Shown here: piece by piece, positions 9,801 through 17,880 of the stretch
Position numbering within the stretch: the first letter of the stretch is position 1
How the letters are laid out: each line of letters begins with the position of its first letter
Source of the DNA: an uncultured delta proteobacterium
Lineage (GTDB): Bacteria > Desulfobacterota > Desulfovibrionia > Desulfovibrionales > Desulfovibrionaceae
Assembly (NCBI GenBank): GCA_903843965.1
Contig: CAIMRY010000019.1
Location: forward strand, 1 to 64,000
Direction of reading: 5' to 3'
Length of the DNA stretch: 64,000 nucleotides
Position numbers and translations under genes: made by a program
Notes under the pieces: model-generated
What the model was told of the DNA's origin: nothing
The model's database searches: none
The model's input: only the letters and a program-made list of their open reading frames with translations

Positions 9801-10405
9801 TCATCATGCCCCTCCACCCACTGGTTAAGCAGGCTGCTCGGTCTTTTGACATTAAACAACGGGTCGTTACCAACGTGGAAGTGGTTTCGAACGTGGTTCC
9901 TGCTGGACGATACGATTTTGCCATTTACCAGTGGCGGTTTTATGGCATCAGGGAGGACTTGTTGCTAAAACCTATCGCTTCGAACGTCTTGGTGACTGAG
10001 CATCTTAGTCGACTCTTAGAGAGCGCTGTGGATTGTCAAAACGCTTTACCCGTCGGAACTGACGTTTCAGTCTGGGACGGATTGGACGTTCAGCACTATG
10101 GATTGTGGAACGACGCGAGGGCCAGGCACCGGCATCAGATCCAGAAAATGGCAGAATACCGTCTAGAGAGCCTGTCCACTAGCCATCGGGCACGGCTCGC
10201 TCTTCTCGGAGACCAGCTGAGCCTTGCGACCAATGATAAAATCCAAAGAATGCGACGCTCTCAAATAGCCGCCGCAGAAGCGGACTACGCAAGACGAATC
10301 CAAGAATTAGGCATCGCTGTAGAGAGAGCGGATATCGTTGCTGGTCCGGTCGCGTATGGCGTGATTCAGGTTTCTGGGGGAGGTTCCAATGGCAACAGAC
10401 TATGA
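6806..10405 (+). CDS. SNF2-family helicase with N-terminal Swt1-like HEPN domain
   Basis: The 1199-residue protein starts at an ATG with AGGAGG nine bases upstream; a longer frame reaching 6725 lacks this. Residues 1-135 form a HEPN domain of the Swt1 type with RNRWAH (about 102-107), the R-x4-H RNase motif. The SF2 core has Walker A GVGVGKT (about 293), VDEAHH (about 412), LTATPIQLGNND, then the C-lobe with SEIGCEGLDYQ and EQRIGRIDRNGQ (about 785). A helical tail of about 350 residues follows. It overlaps the next gene by 17 bases, so the two products are probably made together. Known HEPN-helicase fusions belong to defence loci; an RNase triggered by DNA translocation is an inference. Confidence 0.9.
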   Translation: MDDQALVCSAIARHFSKVTGQLAVFLERVLPPLFDDWWDKAVVQTLSFQQKKRLDQRNIASLGELDLAGLLRVLDQNWYQISNSLGLTSEARHFVKEMQTVRNRWAHANTEGFPVEDIYRDLDTLQRFSVVIGADDKLIGDVRETKAVLLAPETQSQPSVGVGTPPASTGKTADDVEFKPGQIVFIKSAPSNRGAVVAALPGKPENRFNVFIGGSVQQFYASQLQAENTREEQQDTLPCDHFHAYLSALQLKYPGLSTLYSLNAARIDFIPYQFRPVLRFIRSDRPRLLIADGVGVGKTIEAGLILRELQARREINSVLIICPRPLVTEKKWQNEMKRFEERFTHLDGATLRYCINEMDLDGVWPEHHQKVIVPYSLFDETLLYGSAPKKKQKRKKGLLDLDPPPRFDLVIVDEAHHVRNQDTFSHKAVKFFCDHAEAVVFLTATPIQLGNNDLFVLLNTLRPDLIIDQESFAHMAEPNPFINQAVSAMRSHASGWQSLALEALDLAAITPWGQAIIRNNPDFIRVRAELLGEKVLHEERVRMISDTEGMHTFAGIINRTHRRDIGNFTVRKPETVIVPFTPAQQLMHDELLRVQAEIFGKIHNGVNVKFMMTTIRRQAASCLLGLAPFLEDILSRRLDELSWEEADDTGVPEEETITPIHAKIRDLLKSARSLEANDPKLEALRNIIHNKQKMPNNKVMLFSCFRHTLHYLFDHLSQDGFRVGLVHGGTPDEDRVFLRTRFEKPREEGDSLDLLLFSEIGCEGLDYQFCDCIVNYDLPWNPMRVEQRIGRIDRNGQKSESIAIINLVTPGTVDADIYERCLVRIGVFNNALGGSEEILGEITREIKDIAENYELSEKERSSKLQQLADNKIRLIQEQEGLERKQLELFGIRLPQEQMNREIADATSFWLTPASLQRMVSLYLQRVCGKDQEHILGEKPLKTLRLAQEYRGTLLKDFQHIPRKNTSAYREWENWLKGGSQHWTLTFESDCAMQHPEAAFIMPLHPLVKQAARSFDIKQRVVTNVEVVSNVVPAGRYDFAIYQWRFYGIREDLLLKPIASNVLVTEHLSRLLESAVDCQNALPVGTDVSVWDGLDVQHYGLWNDARARHRHQIQKMAEYRLESLSTSHRARLALLGDQLSLATNDKIQRMRRSQIAAAEADYARRIQELGIAVERADIVAGPVAYGVIQVSGGGSNGNRL

Positions 10406-13400
10406 CAAGATTAGAGAAAATAATATTCGTGAATACGGTGAGGGGACCCGACACCTGTCCTTTTTGGGCCGACTTTACACTGACCGGACTCACTTTGTTT
10501 TTGAACTTCTTCAGAATGCCGAAGATGCTGGAGCTACCAGCATTCTCTTCAGCCTTTTCGCCGACAGGTTGGAAGTAACCCATGATGGCCGTCCCTTCAA
10601 TGAACTGGATGTTAAAGGGGTGTGCGGTGTAGGCGAAGGGACAAAAAGTGAAGATTTGACTCAAATAGGGAAATTCGGGATTGGCTTCAAATCCGTGTAC
10701 GCCTATACATCAACTCCGGAAGTTCACTCCGGCGGAGAAGGTTTCAGAATAGAAAACTATGTGCGCCCATACGCAGCTCATCCGAAACCAGTAGGCAACT
10801 CTTGGACCACACTCTTTGTATTTCCGTTCAACTCTTCAGAGATCGTAGCCGAGACTGCATGCAAAGAAATTGGTATACGTCTCCGGACTCTAAGCGCCAG
10901 AGCACTGTTATTCCTCAAAAGAATAATTGAGATAGATTACACATTACCAGACTCAACGGGTGGTTTTTATCTGCGCGAGGAGATTCCCCGAGGACCAGCG
11001 AGACAAGTTCGCGTCATCGGTCATAATAATCGCAAAGACGAAGAGGAAAGATGGGTCATTTTCGAAAGTCCGGTCCCTGTTCCGGGGAAGTCGGATTCCG
11101 TGCGAGTTGAGGTTGGCTTTCGACTGGAAGCTGAAGACAAGGACAAGAAAATTCGTGAACACATTAGAAAGGTTAATGATTCGCCTCTGTTTGTTTATTT
11201 CCCGACAGAAAAGCCTACAAGGCTTGGGTTCCTCATCCAAGGACCATACAGAACAACACCATCACGTGACAACATACCGAAAGATGACGACTGGAACGAG
11301 ACTTTGGTAAGAATCACAGCTGAGCTTGTGGTTAATATTCTGCCTGAAATCAAGAAACTCGGTTTGCTTTCGGTATCTTTTCTTGAGGCGCTTCCTATCA
11401 GGACCGAGGATTTCCCAGACGATAGCATGTTCTGTCCGATCGTTGCGTCTGTTCGGAATACGTTAATGAATGAAGAGCTCCTCCCGGCTGATGATGGTTC
11501 ATTCGTCTCCGCCAGTAACGCGAAGCTGGCTCGCGGTGCAGAACTAAGGAAGTTACTGGGGCAGTCTGAACTTCGTCAGTTGTTCCAGTCCTCATCGGAA
11601 ATCAAATGGCTTTCCGCAGATATTACTCAGGATCGTGCAATTGACCTCCATCACTACTTGATCCGCGAACTTAGGGTGGACGAGGTCAGTCCTGACGGTT
11701 TCGCCAGAAGAATAACCATTGATTTTTTGGCTGGGCAACCGGACGAATGGTATGCTGATTTTTACGGTTACCTTGCTGGCCAAGAAGCGCTTTGGAGAGC
11801 ACCGCGTTGGGATAATGACACAGCTGGGATGCTTCGATCAAAGCCGATTTTACGGCTCGAGAATGGCCGTCAGGTAGCCCCATATAATCAAGGCGGAACA
11901 ACTCCAAATGCATATTTGCCACCGTCTGAAGAGACGGATTTGCCGGTTGTAAAACGCTCTATTGCTAACGATGAACGTTCTTTTACGTTCCTCACGCGGT
12001 TAGGGCTCTCGGAGCCCAACGTGTTTGATGACATAGTTGAAAGGGTTTTGCCAAAATATACCGATGGCGTGGGAGAATTGGTCCCAGACGCTGACCATGA
12101 AGACGATATACGCAAAATTGTTCGCGCAATGGGTTCTGATTCCGATGACGGGAAGAAAAAATTCATGCAGAGGGCAATGCAAACTCCATTCCTGAAGGCA
12201 ACCAATGCATCCGGCCACATGCGATTCAAAAAACCCGACGAAATATATTTCAATACTACGAAATTACGACAATATTTTTTCAACTCCAAATCAGTATGGT
12301 TTTTAAACGATGACTACTTGAAAGCGGGAGTTGACACAGATACATGGCGCTGTCTCGGTGTTTTAAGCCAGCCTCGAAAGTTGCAAACATCGGAAGGTCC
12401 GCCATCAAATGAAACTCAGTACTCTACACGCGAAGTTGTAATTGAGAATTTTGACTTAGATGGCCTTAAACAATTCTTGAAGGGAATTCCGCAGATATCT
12501 GATCCGGCAGAACAAAGAAGCAGCGCCTTCATGTTATGGTCTATCCTTCGCAACCACCTGGATCGAGACTCCATATTTTTTAAGGCAAAATACCGGTGGT
12601 TCTATTACAGCTGGCATAGCAAGTTTTTCGATTCATTGGCATTAGTGCGTCTGAAGGGTGCCAGATGGATTCCAACAAGAGAAGGTTGTTTGGCAAAACC
12701 GAGTGAAATCACTACGGCCCAACTCATGGATGAATTCTTAGGTGCGAGAGAACTAACTGAGAGCCTTGGGATAGTTGAGGGCGCGAACCAGAGTGGTGAG
12801 GAAAAACGGAAACGGGAGCTCGCAGCAGAACTAGGTTTTAGTTTAGAAGACATTGAGTTTATAGAAAATAATCGTGCTGAATTCGAGCTTTTTAAGGCTG
12901 TCTCTGTCGCTCGGAAAGAACCCCCGTCATTTCCAATCAAGTCAGTAGCAAACCCTGAGCACCGTCAAGAACGTTTCAGCGATCAATTGTCGGATGCACC
13001 TGATAAGAGTTATGAGAAACGTGAAAGAAGTGTCCGCGCAACCAGTGGTGCCATTGATCCGATTACATGGCTCAGAAACCAGTACACGAATGAATTCGAC
13101 CAAATGGTCTGCCAGATATGCAAATATGAGATGCCTTTTCGTAAACGAGATGGGAATTACTATTTTGAAAAAAAAGAAGTTTTGTCTAGGAGTTTTCTCA
13201 CGAAAGAGAATATTGCCCAGTATCTTGCACTTTGTCCTTTGTGTGCAGCGAAGTATGAAGAGTTTATCAAGAGTGACGACGTTGTGATGGCTAAGTTAAA
13301 AGAGGCGATAATCACATCAAATAGTTGTGAGGTCCAATTATTACTCGTGGACCAGCTAACTAGTATTCGCTTTGTGGAAGCGCATTACCATGATTTAAAG

Positions 13401-13424
13401 ATTATCCTTGGGGGGGTATCGTGA
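10389..13424 (+). CDS. Sacsin-type GHKL ATPase with C-terminal zinc module
   Basis: The N-terminal Hsp90/sacsin-like ATPase has FVFELLQNAEDAG (E39, N43, D46), then DGRPFNELDVKGVCGVG and IGKFGIGFKSVY, the three nucleotide-binding motifs. A long middle region of about 750 residues follows. Near the end, CQIC (908-911) and LCPLC (947-951) form a zinc-binding pair in an HNH-like layout, but where HNH enzymes have histidines this reads YYFEKKEVLSR, so nuclease activity is doubtful. A GGGGGAGG site precedes the ATG inside the helicase gene. It is the obligate-looking partner of the HEPN helicase; the pair resembles defence modules with Hsp90-like ATPases. Confidence 0.88.
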   Translation: MATDYDKIRENNIREYGEGTRHLSFLGRLYTDRTHFVFELLQNAEDAGATSILFSLFADRLEVTHDGRPFNELDVKGVCGVGEGTKSEDLTQIGKFGIGFKSVYAYTSTPEVHSGGEGFRIENYVRPYAAHPKPVGNSWTTLFVFPFNSSEIVAETACKEIGIRLRTLSARALLFLKRIIEIDYTLPDSTGGFYLREEIPRGPARQVRVIGHNNRKDEEERWVIFESPVPVPGKSDSVRVEVGFRLEAEDKDKKIREHIRKVNDSPLFVYFPTEKPTRLGFLIQGPYRTTPSRDNIPKDDDWNETLVRITAELVVNILPEIKKLGLLSVSFLEALPIRTEDFPDDSMFCPIVASVRNTLMNEELLPADDGSFVSASNAKLARGAELRKLLGQSELRQLFQSSSEIKWLSADITQDRAIDLHHYLIRELRVDEVSPDGFARRITIDFLAGQPDEWYADFYGYLAGQEALWRAPRWDNDTAGMLRSKPILRLENGRQVAPYNQGGTTPNAYLPPSEETDLPVVKRSIANDERSFTFLTRLGLSEPNVFDDIVERVLPKYTDGVGELVPDADHEDDIRKIVRAMGSDSDDGKKKFMQRAMQTPFLKATNASGHMRFKKPDEIYFNTTKLRQYFFNSKSVWFLNDDYLKAGVDTDTWRCLGVLSQPRKLQTSEGPPSNETQYSTREVVIENFDLDGLKQFLKGIPQISDPAEQRSSAFMLWSILRNHLDRDSIFFKAKYRWFYYSWHSKFFDSLALVRLKGARWIPTREGCLAKPSEITTAQLMDEFLGARELTESLGIVEGANQSGEEKRKRELAAELGFSLEDIEFIENNRAEFELFKAVSVARKEPPSFPIKSVANPEHRQERFSDQLSDAPDKSYEKRERSVRATSGAIDPITWLRNQYTNEFDQMVCQICKYEMPFRKRDGNYYFEKKEVLSRSFLTKENIAQYLALCPLCAAKYEEFIKSDDVVMAKLKEAIITSNSCEVQLLLVDQLTSIRFVEAHYHDLKIILGGVS

Positions 13425-13490
13425 CATAGCTCTTACCCCGGCACAGCCCTTCCTCCTTAAGGTTCACTTTCTCCCGCGAAGAAGCCAAAC

Positions 13491-14087
13491 CTACCCAATC
13501 GAGTTCATGAAGACGTCCCGTACTTCCTGCTCACCTATGCCGAGGTACTTGAGGGTCTGCCGCTGAGTAGCGTGGCCAAAGGCTGTCATTAGCGTCGGCA
13601 TGTCCACCTTGAATGCCACGCGCTGGTGGTAGCCCCAAGTCTTGCGCAGGGTGTGCGCCCCATAGTTACCCGTCAGGTTGATAGCCCTGCACCAAGCCTT
13701 GACCAGAGCGTTGAGGGTGATCGGGGTGATCGCCCCTGAGCCGCGTTGCGAGCGAAACAAGGGCTCATCGTCCGTGGCGCCGGGGCGGCTGGCCAGGTAG
13801 CCCTGAATGGCGTCAATGCAGTCCTTGTTCATGACAACCGGGCGGACCTTGCCGGTTTTCTTCTCCCTCAGGGTAAAGGAACCACCCGTCTTGAGGTCAC
13901 GCACATGGCCCACGGTGATCCTGGTCAGGTCGCTGGCGCGTAGGTTGGTGTTGATGCCAACCACAAATAGCGCCAAATCGCGCTGGCTGGCCGCTAGGAG
14001 CTTCTTGAGGGCTCGGACGTCCCTTATGGCCCGGATCGGGTCAACTGCGATGATAGAGCCTTTTAGGGGGTGATTTGGGTTGGGCAT
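13491..14087 (-). CDS. Small tyrosine recombinase
   Basis: This 198-residue protein is the catalytic domain alone, without the usual N-terminal core-binding domain. R50 (LRASDL), K80, H145 and R148 (HTLRKTW), H172 (GHAT) and Y181 (TLKYLGI) give a complete active site. AAGGAG lies before the ATG. The promoter region holds a dyad that overlaps the ribosome-binding site (14099-14139), suggesting repression. A partial copy lies at 6331-6525. It may rearrange cassettes within the island rather than integrate the whole element, since the island ends belong to the serine recombinase. Confidence 0.88.
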   Translation of the reverse strand: MPNPNHPLKGSIIAVDPIRAIRDVRALKKLLAASQRDLALFVVGINTNLRASDLTRITVGHVRDLKTGGSFTLREKKTGKVRPVVMNKDCIDAIQGYLASRPGATDDEPLFRSQRGSGAITPITLNALVKAWCRAINLTGNYGAHTLRKTWGYHQRVAFKVDMPTLMTAFGHATQRQTLKYLGIGEQEVRDVFMNSIG

Positions 14088-14098
14088 GGCAACTCTCC

Positions 14099-14139
14099 TT
14101 TGCTAACTTGTATACATATTATACACGAAAGTTAGCAAA
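14099..14139. promoter_or_regulatory. Operator-like dyad at the tyrosine recombinase promoter
   Basis: Perfect 11-base arms TTTGCTAACTT (14099-14109) and AAGTTAGCAAA (14129-14139) flank GTATACATATTATAC, an inner palindrome with -10-like bases. The left arm touches the recombinase ribosome-binding site. The half-site AAAGTTA(G/A)C recurs in the dyad at 14217-14250. Confidence 0.65.
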
Positions 14140-14216
14140 ATGTCTAGTTATCCCTGGGCTTTACGTGTTGCAAAAGACCGGAACACGTTGCTATAACTGG
14201 CATTGGCGACCGACAA

Positions 14217-14250
14217 AACTCGTTAACTTTTGCATGAAAGTTAACGAGTT
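14217..14250. promoter_or_regulatory. 34-base dyad upstream of the DUF6915-like gene
   Basis: Perfect 14-base arms AACTCGTTAACTTT (14217-14230) and AAAGTTAACGAGTT (14237-14250) enclose TGCATG. It shares its half-site with 14099-14139 and lies between divergent genes, so a common repressor for both directions is likely. A smaller dyad (CGTGTT 14164-14169 / AACACG 14182-14187) sits between the two. Confidence 0.65.
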
Positions 14251-14278
14251 CTTTCTCGTGTAATGACGGAGGCTTACT

Positions 14279-14569
14279 TTGCCAACCTTTGAAGAGCACT
14301 GCCGCGAGTCAGAAGAACTGTTCGGAGCGCCATACTGCGAGCTACACCTCTGGCTGGATGCCTTCGCTAGACGGGCTGGCTACGGAATGAGGCACAGGAG
14401 GGTGCGGCATCACCTTAAGGGCATCCAGGAGGCAGTGGAGCTGTTTGGTACGGACGTTGAGGCTCCGGCAAGGCAGCACATCGTGTCGGACCTTCGGCAT
14501 GAAGGCTGGACCGAGAGTGACCCATTCCCGGTGGATGAAGCGGACTATATTCGAATTGGATTGTTTTAG
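14279..14569 (+). CDS. DUF6915-like small protein
   Basis: This encodes 96 residues. The TTG start is supported by GGAGG at 14268-14272. EEHCRESEELFG, the RHRRVRHHLKGIQEAVELFG segment, then ARQHIVSDLRHEGW and the end YIRIGLF match what I recall of DUF6915; function is unknown. Five histidines in the RHRRVRHH...RQHIV part could bind metal. The gene is divergent from the tyrosine recombinase and probably shares control with it. Confidence 0.75.
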   Translation: MPTFEEHCRESEELFGAPYCELHLWLDAFARRAGYGMRHRRVRHHLKGIQEAVELFGTDVEAPARQHIVSDLRHEGWTESDPFPVDEADYIRIGLF

Positions 14570-14644
14570 AAGCTGCGTGAGCAAGCCCATGACCGAGATG
14601 GCACTTGGCCAGAAAAATTTTCGAGAAGGATACAGGAGTTAAAC

Positions 14645-15115
14645 ATGAAAGGAAGCATGTGCAGGGTCAACGTGAAAGCCCTAGTCATCGGCGTAAACCC
14701 TGCCTGGGACGAAAGGACAAAGATGCTTATTATCAGTGGGATAACGACTGACTCAGACCGCATGCCGCATTATGTGTGGGCTTCATGGACGTTGCCTATT
14801 AGCGATTTCCATACGCTCAGTGTCCTCCCATTCGCCCGAGTCGGTAACTTCCTGGAGTTGACTTCCGCCAGTTGCAGCTTCGATCAGACCGATAACCCTG
14901 AAGTTGTGAACGTTAGGTTAGACGAGCCGGAGTTCTCCGAGGTCGATCCAATGACACTGGACAAACGAGATTTGGAATCGCTTCGCAATTTTCTGGATGA
15001 GCATGTCGCGGAGAATGAGGTAGGCGATTGCCTGCGAGACAACGATGACATGAGCCGTCAGGAATTGCTTCTGAAACTCGCATTGATAAGGGAGAAAAGA
15101 GATTGCGGACGCTAA
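14645..15115 (+). CDS. Hypothetical protein
   Basis: This encodes 156 residues starting at an ATG preceded by AGGAG. I recognise no family. The N-terminal half has alternating strands (VKALVIGVNPAWDERTKMLIISG); the C-terminal half is acidic and helical. It follows the DUF6915-like gene by 75 bases, probably in one transcript. The 250 bases after it (15116-15368) contain no gene and presumably the methyltransferase promoter. Confidence 0.6.
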   Translation: MKGSMCRVNVKALVIGVNPAWDERTKMLIISGITTDSDRMPHYVWASWTLPISDFHTLSVLPFARVGNFLELTSASCSFDQTDNPEVVNVRLDEPEFSEVDPMTLDKRDLESLRNFLDEHVAENEVGDCLRDNDDMSRQELLLKLALIREKRDCGR

Positions 15116-15368
15116 ATGTTTTACGGCGAAAATGCTAAGATCTTTGGCGTTTACAGGCAGGCATGATTCGTTAGAGATCAAGAGCTTGACCGGAAGAGAC
15201 TTTACCGCCAACATTGGGCCATAGGAATTAACGGAGGCCCAGCACAACCCGTCGCGCAGGGAACATCCCCAATTCCAGATCCCCGCACCGATATGTGAGC
15301 AGAATGTGGCCTTTGAATATTCAAGTGTTTCAGCTAAGCGGGAACACCGCTAGGGAATAAAAAGTATT

Positions 15369-16487
15369 ATGAGCGAACCGAAAAAATTTATATCATTGTT
15401 CTCGGGCTGCGGTGGCTTAGACCTCGGGTTAATGCATGCTGGATTTGTTCCCCTCGCGTCATTTGAGTTAGATAAGCATGCAAGGTCTACCCACCAGCGC
15501 ATGGTAAAAACGCTTGGGCATAACAATTGCCTGCACTTTGAGGATGTATATGCCGTTGATACGGACGAACTGCGTAAAGAATTAGACTTACAAAAAGGCC
15601 AGCTTGACCTCCTTTGCGGAGGTCCACCGTGTCAGCCGTTCTCTCTAATAGGAAAGAGGCAATCAGTTCTAGATCATCGCGGCATGCTCATATATCGCAT
15701 GATGGAATTCGTGCAAACATTTATGCCAAAAGCTGTACTGATTGAACAGGTGAAGGGGATTCTAAGTTCACCTGGGATAGATGGCGTGAAAGGCAGTATA
15801 CTAAAGGACATACAGCGGTTATTTGTTGAGATGGGATATGCATTTTCCAAAAAAGTAATCCGTGCAGCAGACTATGGCGTCCCACAACTGCGCGACAGGC
15901 TATTTATGGTTGCAGTACGAGGGAATGAAGAATTTATCTTCCCGACACAAACAAATGTTTCTTACAAGGAAAGAATATTAGGATGTATATCTGACTACAA
16001 AAGTTATGTCACAGTCAAAGATGCACTTACAGGGCTCGGAAGCCCTGTCGCAAAGGGTGATCCTGAAATAATTCCAAATCATCTTGATATTACTCCAGAT
16101 GGCGATAGAATTAGGATCAATGGCGTACCTGAGGGGGATTATCTCGCAAGGCAGTTGCACCTTCCAAAGTCGCAACGTAAAAATTTAGACCCCAAAAAAG
16201 ACACAACAAAGTTCAGGCGATTAGCCTGGGATCAACCTTCGCTCACTATACGATGTGGAGAGTGTTTTTATCATCCAAGTGAGGATAGATACCTCACGCC
16301 AAGAGAATGCCTCCGGCTCCATAGCTATCCCGACAGCTTTGTGCTTGAAGGGCCTATACGGGGCAGATCGGGGCAAGTTAAAGACTTGGACCAACATCGA
16401 CAAGTCGCAAACTCGGTACCCCCGCTTTTAGCGGAAGCCCTTGGGAGACAGCTGGTGATGTTTCTTGACGAACATAAAAACCGTTAG
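15369..16487 (+). CDS. DNA (cytosine-5) methyltransferase
   Basis: Transfers a methyl group to C5 of cytosine in the site cut by the neighbouring endonuclease. Motif I is SLFSGCGGLDLGL, motif IV GGPPCQPFS with catalytic Cys88, motif VIII QLRDRLF, motif IX RECLRLHSYPD and motif X QVANSVPP. Motif VI reads EQV instead of the usual ENV, an uncommon substitution next to the catalytic glutamate. The target-recognition region (about 200-290) is fairly short. The gene meets the endonuclease gene tail to tail, their stop codons overlapping. At 372 residues it is complete. Confidence 0.93.
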   Translation: MSEPKKFISLFSGCGGLDLGLMHAGFVPLASFELDKHARSTHQRMVKTLGHNNCLHFEDVYAVDTDELRKELDLQKGQLDLLCGGPPCQPFSLIGKRQSVLDHRGMLIYRMMEFVQTFMPKAVLIEQVKGILSSPGIDGVKGSILKDIQRLFVEMGYAFSKKVIRAADYGVPQLRDRLFMVAVRGNEEFIFPTQTNVSYKERILGCISDYKSYVTVKDALTGLGSPVAKGDPEIIPNHLDITPDGDRIRINGVPEGDYLARQLHLPKSQRKNLDPKKDTTKFRRLAWDQPSLTIRCGECFYHPSEDRYLTPRECLRLHSYPDSFVLEGPIRGRSGQVKDLDQHRQVANSVPPLLAEALGRQLVMFLDEHKNR

Positions 16488-17593
16488 AGTAAGATTGTCC
16501 CCGATACTTTCCTTCTCATCATGCATTTTACCAAGGCGGCTTTATCTGGAAAGCGAGCTGGCAACAAGATGTCGGTAACTTCTCCGCTACCTGTGGGGTT
16601 AACTCCAGCATCCCAAGAGTATACTCTGTCTAGGACAATACGATTTTCGTCCGCTATCGCCTGATTTGCATATCGCATAGAGGCAATATTGATTTTTGGC
16701 TTACCTGGCGTCGACTTCATGTTTTCCGGGACAACACCGGTGGCCTGAAAAATCTCCCTCATTAACGCATCTTGCAATACCCAGATAGTCTTCCCTCCCC
16801 ATGCCTCGGCGAGACAACTTTTAGCGAAAAGCTGAGTGGCCATCCGGCCCCAAACTTGCCGCCTGTTGATTCCGGGCGAAGGGCAGGGCCGCCCCATAAT
16901 CGCATTGATGAATGCGGAAGAGATGTTCGTCCCACGTTCTGTATCTGATCCACTCGTACTCGCAGTCATAACCTCGACAATAATAAAATTATCAAGGATA
17001 GGGACATTTACTATGACATGACTCCGGGCGGCTTGACGCTGCCCTCTTCCACGGAGCCCCAACCCCTGGGACAAATCATCGATACTAAGGCCATAGCGCT
17101 GAGCCACGTCACCGACAGTCATGTCGGCCACTGGGGCTATAACATAATCAAAGTGATAGTTCAGAATATTCTCATCTCCATCACTAGACCCATTCTCCCT
17201 CAAATACACCTCAGCCCATACCCCCAACCTCACATTGCGCGGGAGGCCAGCTGCAACGAGAATTTCAACTTCATGCGATTGGAATTCACGGTTTGCGTCA
17301 CGGCCTGGGGAGCCCGCGAATAACCGTCTCGGACAAACAATCCACCGGCTGGCAAGCTGATTAGAAATGTCATAAGTGATTGAGCAGACCGAAGGGACGA
17401 TTCGGGCATGGCCGGGAACAAATACGCCGCCAATTTCTGGATGATTTGCCACCTTGATGGCAGTCTGGTGCCGATTGCCTCCACCGTCGCAAATAGCGCC
17501 AGACATTGGGCAAATGGGGGTGATTGGCGCTCGGAGGGCAGTCGGATTTTCGAGGTCACACAGAGAACAATAAAGCTCAGAAATGTAGGCCAT
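16484..17593 (-). CDS. NotI-like type II restriction endonuclease
   Basis: This encodes 369 residues. Four cysteines (28 in ICPMSGAIC, 35, 70 in PSVC, 87 in WIVCPRR) follow the order of the metal-binding cysteine site of NotI, including a WxVCP-type end. Further on, HFDYVIA (Asp149) and FIIVEVMTA (Glu207) correspond to the D...E-x-Q catalytic core of NotI-type PD-(D/E)xK enzymes, with Met209 in place of the last residue by eye alignment. NotI relatives cut GC-rich palindromes. The convergent C5 methyltransferase supports an R-M pair. An AAGGA site lies before the ATG. Confidence 0.78.
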   Translation of the reverse strand: MAYISELYCSLCDLENPTALRAPITPICPMSGAICDGGGNRHQTAIKVANHPEIGGVFVPGHARIVPSVCSITYDISNQLASRWIVCPRRLFAGSPGRDANREFQSHEVEILVAAGLPRNVRLGVWAEVYLRENGSSDGDENILNYHFDYVIAPVADMTVGDVAQRYGLSIDDLSQGLGLRGRGQRQAARSHVIVNVPILDNFIIVEVMTASTSGSDTERGTNISSAFINAIMGRPCPSPGINRRQVWGRMATQLFAKSCLAEAWGGKTIWVLQDALMREIFQATGVVPENMKSTPGKPKINIASMRYANQAIADENRIVLDRVYSWDAGVNPTGSGEVTDILLPARFPDKAALVKCMMRRKVSGTILL

Positions 17594-17880
17594 ATCGCAT
17601 CCTTTTTTGGGACTACATCTCTTTCTGTCATGCTTGTCAATATCGCAAAGGCATCCTAAGAAAAGCAGTCAGGGATAATGGCTGAAGCCCGCTTGGGATG
17701 ATTAATGGCTCTTCTTTCTGCCGCAACAGGAGTGAGGTTAAGACCTGGGAGCAACCTCAGGTCAACTTACCGAGGAGCGTTCTTCTTTCAGAAAATTACT
17801 GAGCAGTGATTGCAGACTTTCTTTTTGAGCGAGATCACACTCCCACACCACTACGTGTTGAGGACACAAAGGACGAAACT

